Origin: Ancistrus triradiatus
Lineage: Eukaryota; Chordata; Actinopteri; Siluriformes; Loricariidae
Direction: 5' to 3'
Assembly (NCBI GenBank): GCA_025084515.1
Contig: JAJAGP010000785.1
Coordinates: 1-64,000 of the forward strand
Length of the DNA stretch: 64,000 nt
Part shown: one piece after another, positions 32,267-43,890 of the stretch
How positions within the stretch are numbered: position 1 is the stretch's first letter
How the letters are laid out: every line of letters starts with the position of its first letter
Notes under the pieces: generated by a model
The model's database searches: none
What the model was told of the DNA's origin: nothing
The model's input: only the letters and a program-made list of their open reading frames with translations
Program-made: the position numbers and the translations under genes

Positions 32267-32440
32267 GAGAACAACACAGTGACCCGGATCAAACGGAGAA
32301 TGGGAATAACAAGATTCAGGATGTCAGTGGCAAAAATATTGATGATAACAATGCTGGCTGCACTGAAAGATGGAAATCAGTGATAGTAAAGATAATAATG
32401 AACTCAAGAGGAGGAAAATGAATGATGGAGAACCAATTTG
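32267..32440 (+). pseudogene. Tail copy 3, acidic linker exon 2, truncated
   Basis: Starts like the others (acacag/gagaacaacacagtgacccgg) but is interrupted at about 32440 and followed by intron-type sequence without the usual cccag/gtatga donor. Confidence 0.55.
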
Positions 32441-32717
32441 TTTCTATTTATTTCTAAACCAGATGTAAGTTTAACACAATGCTGGGCATGACAAAAAGGC
32501 ATAAAGCATACAATCCAGGTTGGAAGAGTCAAAAAAGAGGTGACAAAATGGTCTAAAAGCCAAAATTAAAATGAATAAATGTGTGTTTGGTGGAGGAAGG
32601 AGATTCAGAAAGAAAACAATGCTACTATAATCTAATAGTTGGAGTGTAATAGAACTGGAAGACAAACAGCACTTTCATAATAATCAGTAAAATATATTGC
32701 ATGGATGATACACACAG

Positions 32718-32879
32718 GAGAACAACATATTAGCATGGAAGAAATGGACAACAATTTTGTAATTCTTGATGATAACAATGGCTGTGCTGAAGAGAGGGGA
32801 ACTGGCGAAAGTAAAAATGATAATGAACTAAAGAAGAGGAAAATGAATGATGGAGAACCACAAGTACAAATGATCCCAG
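32718..32879 (+). CDS. Tail copy 3, acidic linker exon 3
   Basis: 162 nt, acceptor cacacag, donor gtatga, phase 1 both sides. Motif DNNGCAEERGTGESKNDN is nearly the same as the copy 1 linker at 2027. Open in the expected frame. Downstream exons of this copy are damaged, so translation is doubtful. Confidence 0.5.
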
Positions 32880-33346
32880 GTATGACCTTAAAGTATTTTT
32901 AAATTTGTTCCATGTATTTTAGCTATTATATTCCACTAATCAGTACTGGATGTGGATAGAACCAAGTTTACAATGTATTACTGTTAGAAACAGAAAATTA
33001 AATTACCTAAACGTATACCTCTAATATGGGGACATCCCTGTTTTTTTTTTCGTGTATCCCACTCCCCTGAGGAGCACAGAGATATCCATATTTTAAACAT
33101 GTACCCAGCTCAAACCCACACTTCAGTGCCAAGAAACCTAGCTCTATACTTCAAGTGCCACTAACCAATCATCTAGACTCTGGGTGTAAGGGTCCACGCA
33201 ACATGGACTTAACAGTGCCGGTCACCAACTCAATAGCTGACAAATCTCAAATGAACTTCATTTTTGGAAAGACAGATGATATACTGTAACTAATCTCACT
33301 GTTCAAACAATTGCATTAAAAAGATCTTTACCACATCTGTTTGCAG

Positions 33347-33556
33347 GGAACAAGTATTTTATTCTTCTTAGTGTAAAGACTATAAATTCTCAGGAGATCT
33401 CAAAGATTCTCTTAAATCATCTTAACAAACAAGCACCCGCTCTGCAGGAGGTGGATTCAGAGCAGGAGTGTGATTTCATTCTGGTTTTCTGCCCTGTTGT
33501 TTCACGACCTTTAATGGATATTGAAGCAGCTCTAAACAAACTCAATCAGATTTCAG
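33347..33556 (+). CDS. Tail copy 3, exon a
   Basis: 210 nt, acceptor ttgcag, donor gtatat. It is 9 nt (three codons) longer than copy 2 in the first helix and keeps the frame. The QECDFILVFCPVVSR core is retained, while the usual RAGTDIEAAL reads RPLMDIEAAL. Part of a broken tail copy (see exon b). Confidence 0.45.
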
Positions 33557-33647
33557 GTATATTTAATTACTTTCAAAGTTCATTTATGATATGCATTTAG
33601 AGTATCATGTATATAATGACTCAAAATATCTCATATGTGTTCTGTAG

Positions 33648-33831
33648 AGACCAAATTTGCAGTTCTTGTGGTGCTTCATCACACGTTTAATCCAGATCAA
33701 GTTGTACCAGACAGCAGAAGAGCTGTAAGCAGAAAGAATACGATTACAACTGATTTTCTGTTCCATGAAGATCAGGGATTACTGCAATCCCCTCAAAATG
33801 AGGAATCACTGACCAGCATTATAAAGTATAT
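33648..33831 (+). pseudogene. Tail copy 3, exon b without donor
   Basis: Begins normally after ctgtag with the VLVVLHHTF strand but loses its last ~10 nt and the splice donor: 'aaagtatataa' runs into a poly-T tract instead of aaccacag/gtac. The following mini-exon c (about 33950) has also lost its AG acceptor (ctcttatac instead of cttttag). The copy therefore cannot be spliced in the normal way. Confidence 0.7.
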
Positions 33832-34179
33832 AATGTTTTTTTGTTTCTTTAGTTGTTTCACTAATTTTGAGCTCTGGCACAGTACAGTTGGTAATCTGCT
33901 GAAAGTTAAACTTCAATTCGATGGATTTTCTTTTTTCATCTCTTATACGAAAGAAGACAAAATTGGTTTTTCGGGTACCTTTGGCTTTTATTCATTTTCA
34001 AATATTCACATATTGTAGTGTCCTGCTTATACACTATGCTATCATGTTCCTTAAATTACTCAGTTTTTCCAGACTCAGTTTGGAAATCACTGTCTAAGAC
34101 TTAAAGTTTTGTAAATTTTATATTAATAACAATTCAGCCAAAAGTCTACCAAAACTTTAGCTTTTTTACCCAAAACAGG

Positions 34180-34442
34180 TCTTTGTTTGGATCAGGTTCA
34201 GCCAGTAAGGTAATACTTTATGACTATAATAACACATTAAAATAACAGAGTACATATACTGTGAATAAGCCAAATATTATTAATTTATTAATTTTAAATT
34301 AAATTATTAATAATTTTACAGTAATGCTATTTTTGTATCAGACGCTGGCTAATTATTTGCAGGAAGGCGCTCAAAACATCTTCAACTCTTTTACTCTTTT
34401 AATAGGAGAAAGGATCTGAAATGAAACAAAATCCAAAGACAT
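34180..34442 (+). pseudogene. Tail copy 3, mini-exons d and e
   Basis: Exon d (34180 to about 34209; acceptor aacag, donor gtaata) and exon e (34406-34442; acceptor aatag, donor gtgagt) keep the lengths and splice sites of copy 2. They are stranded between broken neighbours. Confidence 0.45.
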
Positions 34443-35008
34443 GTGAGTATAAAGAATTGTACTGTCTATTGATATGTGTTAGTGCCAATTAATTACTACT
34501 TTTATTTAATTTCATTAAGATCCATTACATTCATAGAACATTTACCTGGTTTATTATGAGAAATTGTATAATTTGCAATTCCCAGTTTTTTCTGTTTACT
34601 GACGTGTGTCACGTTATTCCGACCAAGGGTGCAACCTCGGCACAATACCAGAATATGAAATGAAAGGTTCAAGCAGAGATAACTTCTTATTCACAAAGAT
34701 CAAGGATATACTGTAGTTACATCAACTGTAACTAATCTCACTGTTGAAAATGTTCGTAATTGCTTTTTTTAAATTCTCAATTTTCCTTATGTCAGCATAA
34801 ACTTAACACAGCCTGAAAAAACATTTGACCAAAACCCTGTTGGATTTGGTGTAGGTGCATGTAGCTAAGAATAACAGATTACAGCTCAGATTTAAGTGGT
34901 TAAGAAGGTGGGGATCTAGCACACTCTAGAAGTTCCCATAAAGGTTCAGGAATGCTTTAAATCTATTGAATTGGGAAGGCCTGTGCTTTTTCGTTCTTTT
35001 TTTATTAG
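34443..35008 (+). other. Intron between exons e and f, tail copy 3
   Basis: AT-rich intron aligned with 11174-11597, with an extra ~170 bp around 34780-34950 not seen there and not recognised. Confidence 0.45.
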
Positions 35009-36272
35009 ATACCCAAGAGACAGCTTACTTTGAGGCAAAAGAGAAGTGTGAAAGTACAATAAAGGACCAGGAAAAGCTAAAAAAGAAATACTAATTATGA
35101 ATAAAGGTATTTATGTGGTTAAAACATTCAACTCTATTGAGCTGGGATATAAACCATATAAATTTTAAGAAACACAAAATCAAATATCAGTTTGTTTTTA
35201 ATTATACAGGTTTTATATTTGACCAACTGACTTATGTTTATTACTGAATTCAGGAATTTAATTTTCTTTCCCCAGTTTTCAGGTCCAGTTTTCACCAAAC
35301 TGAATTTGGTGCTGCTGGGGAAAGCTGGACCTGAGATGAGTGCAGTGCAAAAAACCATCCTGGGCAGAAAACAGACGAACCAGGCTGGTACATCGACATC
35401 TACACATCAAAATGAGATCATAGAGGGGGAGGTGGATGGATGGAAGATAAGTGTGGTGGAAACTGATTTGTTCCAATCTGAACCCCAACTAACTTATTCA
35501 GGACCACGTGCCTTTCTCCTGGTCATACCAGTAAAGCATTATGTAGAGATGAAAGAACGTGCAGAAGAGGAAAATCAAAAGATCATCAGGACAATGGGGA
35601 AGTTATTTGGAGCAACCTGCTGGAAAAACACCATGATCCTGTTCACTGTTACTGATGAACTTTAGAAGAAGAGCAGTGAGGAGTTTATCCATTCAGGAAA
35701 CCCATCTGTCTGGAGCCGTGTAGTTAAATGTGGAAACAAAGTTACACTGGCTCAATATTAAGGAGCTGGTGGAAAAGATAGAGAAGATGGTGGAAGGGGA
35801 CGCTTGTTCTGAGGAGATTTAAGATGCTTACAGATACAGAGGAGAACAGGGAAGACATTCCCTGGAGGAGAAGCAGTGAGACATGAAATCCAGAAAACCC
35901 TGAAAGAACTTGATGAATTCATAGAGGACTTTGAGAATGATCTAATACAGATAGATGGGCAGAAAGAATCTACAAAAAAAGGAGTGTATTGGAAAAGAAA
36001 AATCTAAATACGAGCGGAAAAAAACTATTGGGGAGCATCTGAAAATAACGTATGACAGAGTAGCAGGGATGGAAGAAGACAGACGCTTTGTTAGAGGTAT
36101 TTTACCAGAAACTCAGCAGACTCTGTGGCTGTCAGTACCAAACGAGAATCATAAACAGATGAACAAGGATGAAGAGCTAGCCAAAATGTATGTCTTATTT
36201 TTGTCAAAGGTGAGCCTGAAGAGCAGCAATAATAAACAAGTAAGGGAAAATATGAATAGGATGAGTCCGTGA
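35009..36272 (+). pseudogene. Tail copy 3, exon f and GIMAP-like exon, inactivated
   Basis: Exon f (35009-35106) has a 1-nt deletion compared with copy 2 and meets a stop (KLKKKY then TAA). The GIMAP-like exon (from 35254) is open to a stop at 35665 directly after the G4-like FTVTDEL; copy 2 has an Arg codon there. The G1 loop reads GKAGPEMSAVQKTILG, again without the P-loop Lys. The C-terminal helical region continues to 36272 with further frame breaks (VAGMEED, QTLWLSVPNENHKQMNK). The shared loss of P-loop residues in copies 2 and 3 shows that nucleotide binding was lost before they duplicated. Confidence 0.75.
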
Positions 36273-36901
36273 GATTTAATAGATGGGTTGGAGACCAGGA
36301 GATTTAATGAATATCTGATAAATGTTCACAATGTAGAGCTGGAAACTGGTCTCTGACATCTTGAAATATCTATTATTATTCTGCGTTTGTCAGATTGAAC
36401 AGAACATAAATTATTTGGAATTTGATTTTGTATCATATGGATAAATGGAAAAACTGTGACTTGTTTCATACGAACTGCTGGTTATGACATTAGATCCATA
36501 ATACTGATAAAAGTTACAGATGTCTTAAACTATGTCTGATATCTGACCAGAGTTTGACAGACGGTTTATGAATATATTCTGTAGAAAAAAAATCCAGTGA
36601 AATTAAGAGGCTGTTGCAATAAATCTTCAAATGTAACTAACTTCTAATGTAATGTCAACACTCCAATGTCAGTGTAATACTGTATGTGATGCTTTATGAT
36701 ACAGTTGTCAACAATAAATGAATAAAAATCAGATGCATGCTAAATAACATACTATATGTCTTGCTAGTGTAATGAAGAAAATAAAGAAAAGGTTTGAAAC
36801 CATTTTGCAGTTTGTCTCCAGCACATTTTTACAAAAGGAGTATAACATGGCATTGATGTGATCCACATAATTAAGGAGAAGTGCTGTGTCGTAGTGCCCA
36901 T
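36273..36901 (+). other. Tail copy 3, 3' untranslated region
   Basis: Non-coding, homologous to the regions after copies 2 and 4. AATAAA at 36713 and again near 36779 could be poly(A) signals. It ends at a hAT-like element. Confidence 0.5.
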
Positions 36902-37541
36902 TAGTGCTGGGCGGTATTCCGGTACACCGGTGTTAATTTCCCGTACGGTATGCATTTCTCATATATCTCCATCGCACAGCAAGAACACAGCTCTGACAAA
37001 TAGGCAGCAAATTATAGAATAAAAGCTTGCTAGCTTGCCAGGTAGCATAACATACACCACTGCCTAGAAACAGTCTGTTAACAGCTGGGAAAGGCTCCAT
37101 CAGATTAAAGAACAGAACACAGAAATGGATTAAAAAACAAGTGAGATGCAAAAGAAGAACCACATTATGAACGCACTAACTCTGAGATGGGTTCAGAGCA
37201 ATGACTAACCCGCTGAATTCAGGATATGTCTGACCAGAGAGAACATACTTCAGCCAAAAATAGGCACCTCCCTTTTTAAGCTGTTTTTAAAACGTAGAAT
37301 TCACAATAAAACCTGTTTACATGCGGCAACTGTTTTATGCATTCTGATTTGTGTATTTCTGTGAGCCGCAGTAAACCCTGTAGTAATTAAAGCCTTCATT
37401 ATTATGGCTTTAATATATATCACTATATATATAGATGCCTTCCCTTCCCGCGGCAAAAATACCATGATAATACCGTGAAACTTAAAAATACCGTGAATTC
37501 TTAAAAATACCATGATAAACATTTTTGGTCATACTGCCCAT
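36902..37541. mobile_element. hAT-like short inverted-repeat element
   Basis: Left end agtgctgggcggtat, right end atactgccca: an imperfect terminal inverted repeat with hAT-style ends. The interior includes repeats of 'ttaaaaataccgtga'. No transposase. Related ends occur at 42960/45690 and 49187/50853. I could not settle the target duplication. Confidence 0.55.
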
Positions 37542-37599
37542 TTATGTATTTAAAACATTATGATTTTAAACCCAACATACAGAAAGAGCAATTCATGCT

Positions 37600-37768
37600 T
37601 AACGGAAGAAGACAACATGGATTAGCAGAAAACATTCAGCACTTTGAAAATCAGAGGTTGATGTTCAGATCTCATAATGAGAGGGTTAAAATGAGTCACA
37701 CCCATACTATTAAAGAGAAAAGTTCATTGAGTTTATTCTGAGCTCTCTATGTTGGAAGAACAGCCATG
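37600..37768 (+). other. Head copy C, 5' non-coding exon
   Basis: Ends gaacagccatg with donor gtaagtaactgctccc. The block is shared with 15521-15624, 48850-48980 and 50854-50923. The ATG at its 3' end crosses into the donor, so it is treated as untranslated. The 5' boundary is approximate. Confidence 0.5.
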
Positions 37769-38080
37769 GTAAGTAACTGCTCCCAAAAAAGCATTTAAAA
37801 AAAATGGTTAAAATGTGTGACTGATTGTTTTCGCTTGTATGAAATTACAGGAATGAAAGAGAAACTGTGATATGATGTAGCAGGTAGACAAGAGGAGGAA
37901 GTCACACTTCCCTGTGTCAGTGAAACAAAACAACAACATTAGATTACAGTCTCACAAATGAGGTGAGTGCCAGATCGGATCCGACATATTAGTCTGTTCT
38001 GAATGGTTACGATAAGCAAATTGTCATGAAATAATTAAGTATTATGTCTTTATGCATGCTCAATGATACAGGTAAGAAAA
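37769..38080 (+). other. Intron 1 of head C, first part
   Basis: Aligned with 15625-15890 and 50924-51160. Nothing coding; the Penelope-like element follows. Confidence 0.5.
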
Positions 38081-38124
38081 TCCCAGAAGTTGAATCTGTT
38101 CATCTGGACATAGATTTTGTTGGA

Positions 38125-38160
38125 GAAACGTTTCGTCACTCATCTAAGTGACTTCTTCAG
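38125..38160 (-). ncRNA. Hammerhead ribozyme core (minus strand)
   Basis: Exact reverse-complement copy of the motif at 39731-39766: the CTGAAGA complement at 38154-38160, stem II at 38135-38152, GAAA complement at 38131-38134. It lies in the inverted left end of the element. Confidence 0.7.
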
Positions 38161-38559
38161 TCTCAGCAGTTGGAAAACTTTCCCAATCTTATATACAGCA
38201 CCTTTGCATAACAACTGGTACCAGCACCATTGCATAACAGTGGGACCGGTGATCAGTTTAATATGCAGATTGACATATCTGAACCAATGGCTGGGTGGTG
38301 TTCCTGAATAGGATCTTAGTGCCTTCTTTTCCACTTCTTCCATTTACAGGTTGGCCACGATAGGTGAAACTGGGGAGCCCATGGCGCACCCATGTTTCTG
38401 CCTATAGTACTGCTTCTATAGTTCTGAGGCAGTAGAGGTAGTCCGAGTGAAACTACAGGATGACCCCACTCTCAGCAATAGGACCACCCTTAACCAACCC
38501 TTAACGGACCAGGTGTGTTTGCTTCTGGAGCTGTGTCTTCAATCCACCTATTTCACTAC

Positions 38560-39546
38560 AGAAGCAGTAACTCCCAGGTTCCCTATCGTGGGCCAACCTG
38601 TATTGTAAGAAATGGGAAAAGAGGCACTAAGATCCTATTCAGGACACCACCCTCATTGGTTCAGTATGTGGATGACACCTGGGTTTAAAATTAAATCTCA
38701 GGAAGTGCCACATTTCACAGACCACCTCAACTCAGTGACAAACACATTAATTTCACCAGGGAGGATGTGAAAACGGCAGGTTAGCCTTCTTGGATTGGTG
38801 AGGTTGTGATTGGAGATGGGGGACGATTGAGAGTCGATGTTTACCGTAACCCACACATACGGATCAGTACTTAACGTTTGACTCTCATCATCCACTGGAG
38901 CACAAACTAGGAGTCATCAGGACACTGTACCACCGAGCAGACAGCGTCCCCACTGACACAGCGGCCAAGGATGGAGAGAAATCTCACATTAAGCAGGCCC
39001 TGGGCAAATGTGGTTAGCCGAACTGGGCCTTTGTCAAAGCCGGTAAGACGTCCAAACAGTGCTCCAGCAGATCGACGAAAGGAGAACAACAACCGCAGTC
39101 TAATCTTAAACCAGTGGTGATTCCATATGTGGCAGGAACATCGGAACAATTGAGACGCATATTTGCCAAACACCGCGTCTCAGTGGCTTTCAAACCCCAA
39201 AACAAGCTACGCCAGAAACTGGTCCACCCCAAGGACTGGGTCCCCCAGCACAAACACAGTAATGTAGTGCCGGGAGGACTGCCAGGAATTGTACATCGGG
39301 GAAACCAAACAGCCACTGGCGAAACGGATGGCACAACATAGAAGAGCTACCTCATCAGGTCAGGACTCTGCGGTTTACACCCACCTACAGGCCAGTGGCC
39401 ACTCTTTTAAGGATGAAGACGTGCAGATCCTTGATAGGGAGGAACGATGGTTTGAACGCAGAGTAAAAGAAGTCATTTTTGTAAAAAGGGAACGTCCATC
39501 CCTGAACCGAAGAGGGGGCCTCAGAGTACACCTCTCACCATCTTAA
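38560..39546 (+). pseudogene. Penelope-like RT remnant and GIY-YIG endonuclease
   Basis: The first part (38560-39110) is RT end sequence with stops (KEALRSYSG near 38610, KSQEVPHFT near 38700). From about 39114 a frame encodes a linker (VAGTSEQLRRIFAKHRV) and, after a shift near 39285, the GIY-YIG core written here as MYIGETKQPLAKRMAQHRRA. A C-terminal part follows (LDREERWFERRVKEVIFVKR) with the Glu and Arg expected in the nuclease helix. Target-primed insertion is the known role of this nuclease. The frameshift inactivates it. Confidence 0.82.
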
Positions 39547-39730
39547 AACGGAGCCATCGCAACCCTTCCCCAGTCCTGTGTGAATGGCACATGTGACCAT
39601 TGTCACTAATGGCTATGTCAATCTGCATAGTAAACTGATCACCGGTCCCATTGTCATGCAATGGTGCTGGTACCAGTCGTTATGTAGATGTGCTGTATAT
39701 AAGATTGGGGAAGTTTACCAACTGCTGAGA

Positions 39731-39766
39731 CTGAAGAAGTCACTTAGATGAGTGACGAAACGTTTC
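39731..39766 (+). ncRNA. Hammerhead ribozyme core (plus strand)
   Basis: CTGAAGA (39731-39737), a perfect 6-bp stem II gtcact...agtgac with a tagatg loop, then GAAA (39757-39760) and cgtttc. This fits the hammerhead core CUGANGA-stem II-GAAA. GAAACGTTTC is self-complementary, as expected for the minimal dimeric type described for Penelope-like elements. The cleavage position is not assigned. Confidence 0.7.
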
Positions 39767-39855
39767 TCCAACAAAATCTATGTCCAGATGAACAGATTCA
39801 ACTTCTGGGAATTAAGTATTATGCTTGCTCGCTCGCTCGCTCTCTCTCTCTCTCT

Positions 39856-42540
39856 CTGCGCATGTGTAGCGGAGAGGTGAGCGTGTAGAGCATGTGGTGA
39901 GAGCGATTAGCGTTTTTGCCAATTTTCTATTAAATATTTTAGAACAGAAGGAGCTTTAGCTGAATTAGAAATCTACAGAATAAAGAAATTGATCACCAAG
40001 TGAAACCGGGAAATTTTAAATGACAATCCTTAGTTTTTATGCTGAAATTGTTGTTATGACCTTTCTGCTTTATTTATTAATGAATGGATTTTATATTGCG
40101 AGCTTAAATGTGAATGGATCGAGAGACCAGGAGAAAGGAGGGCATTATAACACTGCACTTTTAGAAAATGCTAATTTTAGAAATTCGTTTATTTATTTAT
40201 GGAATGGTTTTAAATCTAAGAAAATGGCTTTTAGTTCCTTACAAGAGTGGTGGGACATGGTGAAGATACAAGTTAAAGTTTTTTGTCAACAGTACACCTC
40301 AAATGTCACAAAAGACACTCTTAGATCTCGAGAAAGCTCTGGAGGCTGAAATAGTGGAACTCCAGCAGTCGAAGGCCACAGGAGTTCAAGGGTATACTGA
40401 AGCCCTCAAAAGTAAAAAAAAACAGCATTGAATGACCTGCTGGGTATCACAGCAGAGGGGGCGCTGGTTAGATCGCGCTTTAAAAGTGTGATGGATGTGA
40501 GTGAGGTGGATGCTCCCTCTAAATTCTTCTTTGGTCTCAAGCAACAAAATGGACAGAAAAGGTTTATGCATGGCGTGTGGACAGAATCAGGGGATCTCGT
40601 TTCTGAACCCACTGAAGTCCGCTGGCAGACAATAAGCTTCTATTTGAAGCTGTACAGTAGTGAGCGGTCAGTGGCACAGGCTATAGAAGAAAGCTTCCTG
40701 AAAGACCTACCGAAGCTCTCGGAACAGGCGGCTGGCGAACTGGACAGGGAGATAACTTTGGAAGAGCTCAGTGAGGCTCTCCAAGGTATGGCAAATGGAC
40801 GGGCGCAAGGTATAGATGATCTCGCAGTAGAGTTCTACAAGGCTTTCAAATAATAGATAGGACAAATAATAGGGCTGGATGTGCTAGAAGTATTGAAAGA
40901 CAGGGAGGACAGGGGAGGACATCTCCCGTTGAGCTGCAGAAGAGCCGTCCTGACCCTACTGCCAAAAAAGGGAGACCTTTCTTACCTGAAAAACTGGTGC
41001 CCAGTCTCACTGTTGTGCACTGACTGTAAACTGCTCTCAAAAGCATTAGCCTCGAGACTGGCTATGGTAATGGAGCAAATCACTCACTATGACCAGACGT
41101 ACTGTGTACTTGACAGGTCTATTCTCGACAACATCTACCGTGAATTCGTGATATTTTGGATGTCTCTAGACTTTTAAACTTAAAGACTGGTCTTATTGTT
41201 CTAGATCAGGAGAAAGAATTCGACCGAGTTGAACATGGATACTTATGGAAGGTGCTAGAAACATTTGGCTTCAACCCAGGTTTTATCACCATGATCAAGG
41301 TGAGATTGAGAGTATACTGAAGATTAATGGTGGTTTGTGTACCCCTTTTAGAGTGTATAGAGGCATTAGGCAAGGGTGTTCCCTATCTGGCATGCTGTAT
41401 ACCCTAGCAATAGAGCCTCTCTTATGCAAGCTGAGGGAGAAACTCTCAGGTTTTAGCATACCTCAGTCAGATGCTTCTGTTGTTTTATCAGCATATGCAG
41501 ATGATGTGGCTGTAATGGTGAATATGCAGACAGACGTTAATGTTTTACCTAATGTTTTACGCGACTTTGGGATTTTATCATCTGCAAAGATTAACTGGAC
41601 CAAGAGCGAAGCAATTTTAATTGCTGGGACTGCTGGGACCAGTCCCACTGAGGAAGGACCCTTTCCCCAGCTGAGCCTCTCTCCAGACCAGGACGGGTGT
41701 GACTGTCCCTTTCTGGAGTGTGGATGTGAAGAGAAAATGAACATGGACACAGTGATGGGTAAACTGCTCTATAGGGCCTGTGTTAAGGTTTTAAATAAGA
41801 AAAAATTGAATGGAAGGGTAGACACACCATGGAGACATGTACCAGGTTTTAATGTTGATTTTAACCCTGAATGAAGGGCATTGTACAAACCACCACTAAC
41901 CCCGAAAGCTGCAGACCTGCAGTGGAGAATTTTACACTGTATTGTGGCTGTTAACTCTTTTATCTCCATTTTAAACCCGTAGGTCATGCAGGATTGTCCT
42001 TTCTGCATGGAAAGAGAGACAGTTTTTCACGCTTTTATTCACTGCTCTAGGCTAACACCATTGTTTGTTTTACTGCGGAGCATTTCAAGGTCTTTTAACG
42101 TAAATTTTACTTCGCAGATTTTTATCTCTGATTTTAAATATGTCAAGAGAAATAAGTCTGAATGCCAACTAATTAATTTTATCTTTGGGCAGGCAAAAAT
42201 GGCGATATATATGAGTAAGAAAAACAAAGTGACACACAATACTGACTGTGATATCATAAGGACTTTCTCTAGACAGGTTAAAGCTAGAATTTCTATTGAT
42301 TTTAACTTCTACAGAAGTATGGAAGATCTTGAAACTTTTAAAACTGTGTGGTGTTGTGAGAAGGCCTTGTGTTGGACAGAAAAGACTTGTTTTTATCCCA
42401 GAATTAGTCTAGCAGAGCCATACTAGTAAAACACTATAGCTAATTTTATTTGTTTAAATGATTTAATTTATTGATTGAACATGTTTTTCTTATTTATTGC
42501 CTGTTTTTTAATGTAAATAAAACAGACTGTAAAAAGTCAA
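39856..42540 (+). mobile_element. L1/Tx1-like LINE, internally deleted
   Basis: Inserted in the CT tract of intron 1 of head C (host resumes at about 42541; compare 51172-51240). It ends in an AT-rich 3' UTR with AATAAA and a short A-rich tail. The 5' region shows FYIASLNVNGSRDQEK, the beginning of an AP endonuclease domain, joined near 40136 to a region just before RT, so most of the endonuclease is deleted. Confidence 0.85.
40081..42426 (+). pseudogene. LINE ORF2 remnant: RT and C-terminal zinc knuckle
   Basis: Frames 40428-40853, 40881-41177, 41245-41874 and 41986-42426 follow one another with shifts. Recognisable parts are FFFGLKQQNGQKRFMHG, LPKKGDLSYLKNWCPVSLLCTD, the fingers-palm region YRGIRQGCSLSGMLYTLAIEP and the catalytic YADD (LSAYADDVAVMV, about 41490). 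The C-terminal CPFCMERETVFHAFIHC is a CCHC-type knuckle (C-x2-C-x7-H-x4-C). Frameshifts make it inactive. Confidence 0.85.
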
Positions 42541-42754
42541 AAGTCTCTCTCTCTCTTATGTTGCTTGCTTTATGGTTGGGCACTGACATTTTCCTTTGCT
42601 CTAGTAATGTTCCCTTTGTCTGAAAATAATACGATTATAACCTTAATATTTGGCATCATAGTGGAATAAAAAGTGGGTGAGCAGTCACACAGTTTATGAC
42701 TGTATGACATAGGATGTATTTTTTAAATTATTGCTATTCTTGTTTGTCTGTCAG
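42541..42754 (+). other. Intron 1 of head C, last part
   Basis: Resumes head-intron homology (compare 51225-51444) up to the acceptor gtctgtcag. Confidence 0.6.
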
Positions 42755-42862
42755 CTTCCATCATGGTTTCTGTAGGAAACGATACAATAGAAACTGCAGC
42801 TCTGGGGAGACCCTTCCAACTAGGAATGCATTATGACTGCAGAAAAGATGCCATAGTACCAG
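42755..42862 (+). CDS. Head copy C, first coding exon
   Basis: Acceptor tgtcag, ATG at 42763, donor gtataa at 42863; 100 coding nt, leaving phase 1. It encodes the short conserved N-terminus of SNTX-like proteins (TIETAALGRPF motif). The exon is open, but the long exon of this copy is destroyed, so no full product follows. Confidence 0.65.
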
Positions 42863-43822
42863 GTATAAATATGGTTCTTAGGAAAACTAACTATACACTG
42901 ATCAGCCAAAACAGATAATCAACATTATTTCTTATTTGGTTTGTGTTTGGTTGTAATGTTTTCACCGGTTCACCGGTGTTCATTTCCCGTAAGGTATGCA
43001 TTGTTCATAGACCTCCATACCGCTGCATAGCAGAAACACAGCTCTAACAAATAGGTAGCAAATTACATAATATTTTTCGCAGCTACGAGCGCTGCTGAGC
43101 TCTGAGTAGAACGACATCACCGAACAGCATGCTGGGTAAAGCTCGCTAGCCAGGTAGCATAACATACATTACAGCATAGAAACAGTCTGATAACAGCTGG
43201 GAAAGGTTCCGTCAGATTAAAGAACAGAGCACAAAACTGGACAACAAAATGAAATCGGCGATGCAAAACAAGAACCACATTATGAACGCAGTAACTCTGG
43301 AGACTGATTCAGAGTAATGATTGACCCACAGAATTTGGGGGATGTCTTACCGGAGTGAAAATACATCAGCCAAATAAGGCACCTTTCTCTTTTAAGACGT
43401 TGATTCAGCGGTCTCATAACCGATTCTGTGCCGATCAACCACACCTGAACAGCACAGTGCTTTTACTAACTTTAATTCATAATTCAGTTCATAATTCAAA
43501 AATTCAGGCACGTTTAGGGGTTTGTTTGCTGACATTATGAGAAGGAAGCATTACAGATTTCGACTGTGGTTTGAGTGCTACTTAGCTAGTCAATTAGATA
43601 GGCTCCATAAATACTGCATTACTGATTGATTGATGGACTAGGGACACTACTAAGAGCTTTGTTATCCATTTTGAACATGACCATGTCTCTAGCATGGAAA
43701 CTTTTGCAGCATACTGTTTGGATTACATACATGGCAAATGTAAGCCATGAAAGATCAACTCCGAAAACGATCGGAATAATAGATTTAATAAGATGTTTAA
43801 AACAGCATCACCCTGCTAAATA

Positions 43823-43823
<1 letters not shown>

Positions 43824-43868
<45 letters not shown>

Positions 43869-43890
43869 CATACATATATACACATATACA
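43824..43890. repeat. (TA)n microsatellite
   Basis: TA repeat with tacatacata interruptions next to a Tc1 copy. Confidence 0.95.

Larger units (their letters stand above)
38081..39810 (+). mobile_element. Penelope-like retroelement with inverted ends
   Basis: About 230-bp terminal regions at 38081-38310 and 39580-39810 are inverted copies of each other. The + strand between about 38560 and 39546 carries reverse-transcriptase C-terminal remains and a GIY-YIG endonuclease. The left arm also contains a minus-strand piece of the same coding region (38343-38140, VEKKALRSYSG), so an inverted partial copy is joined to the main one, as often seen for this class. It inserted in intron 1 of head C. 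Confidence 0.85.
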
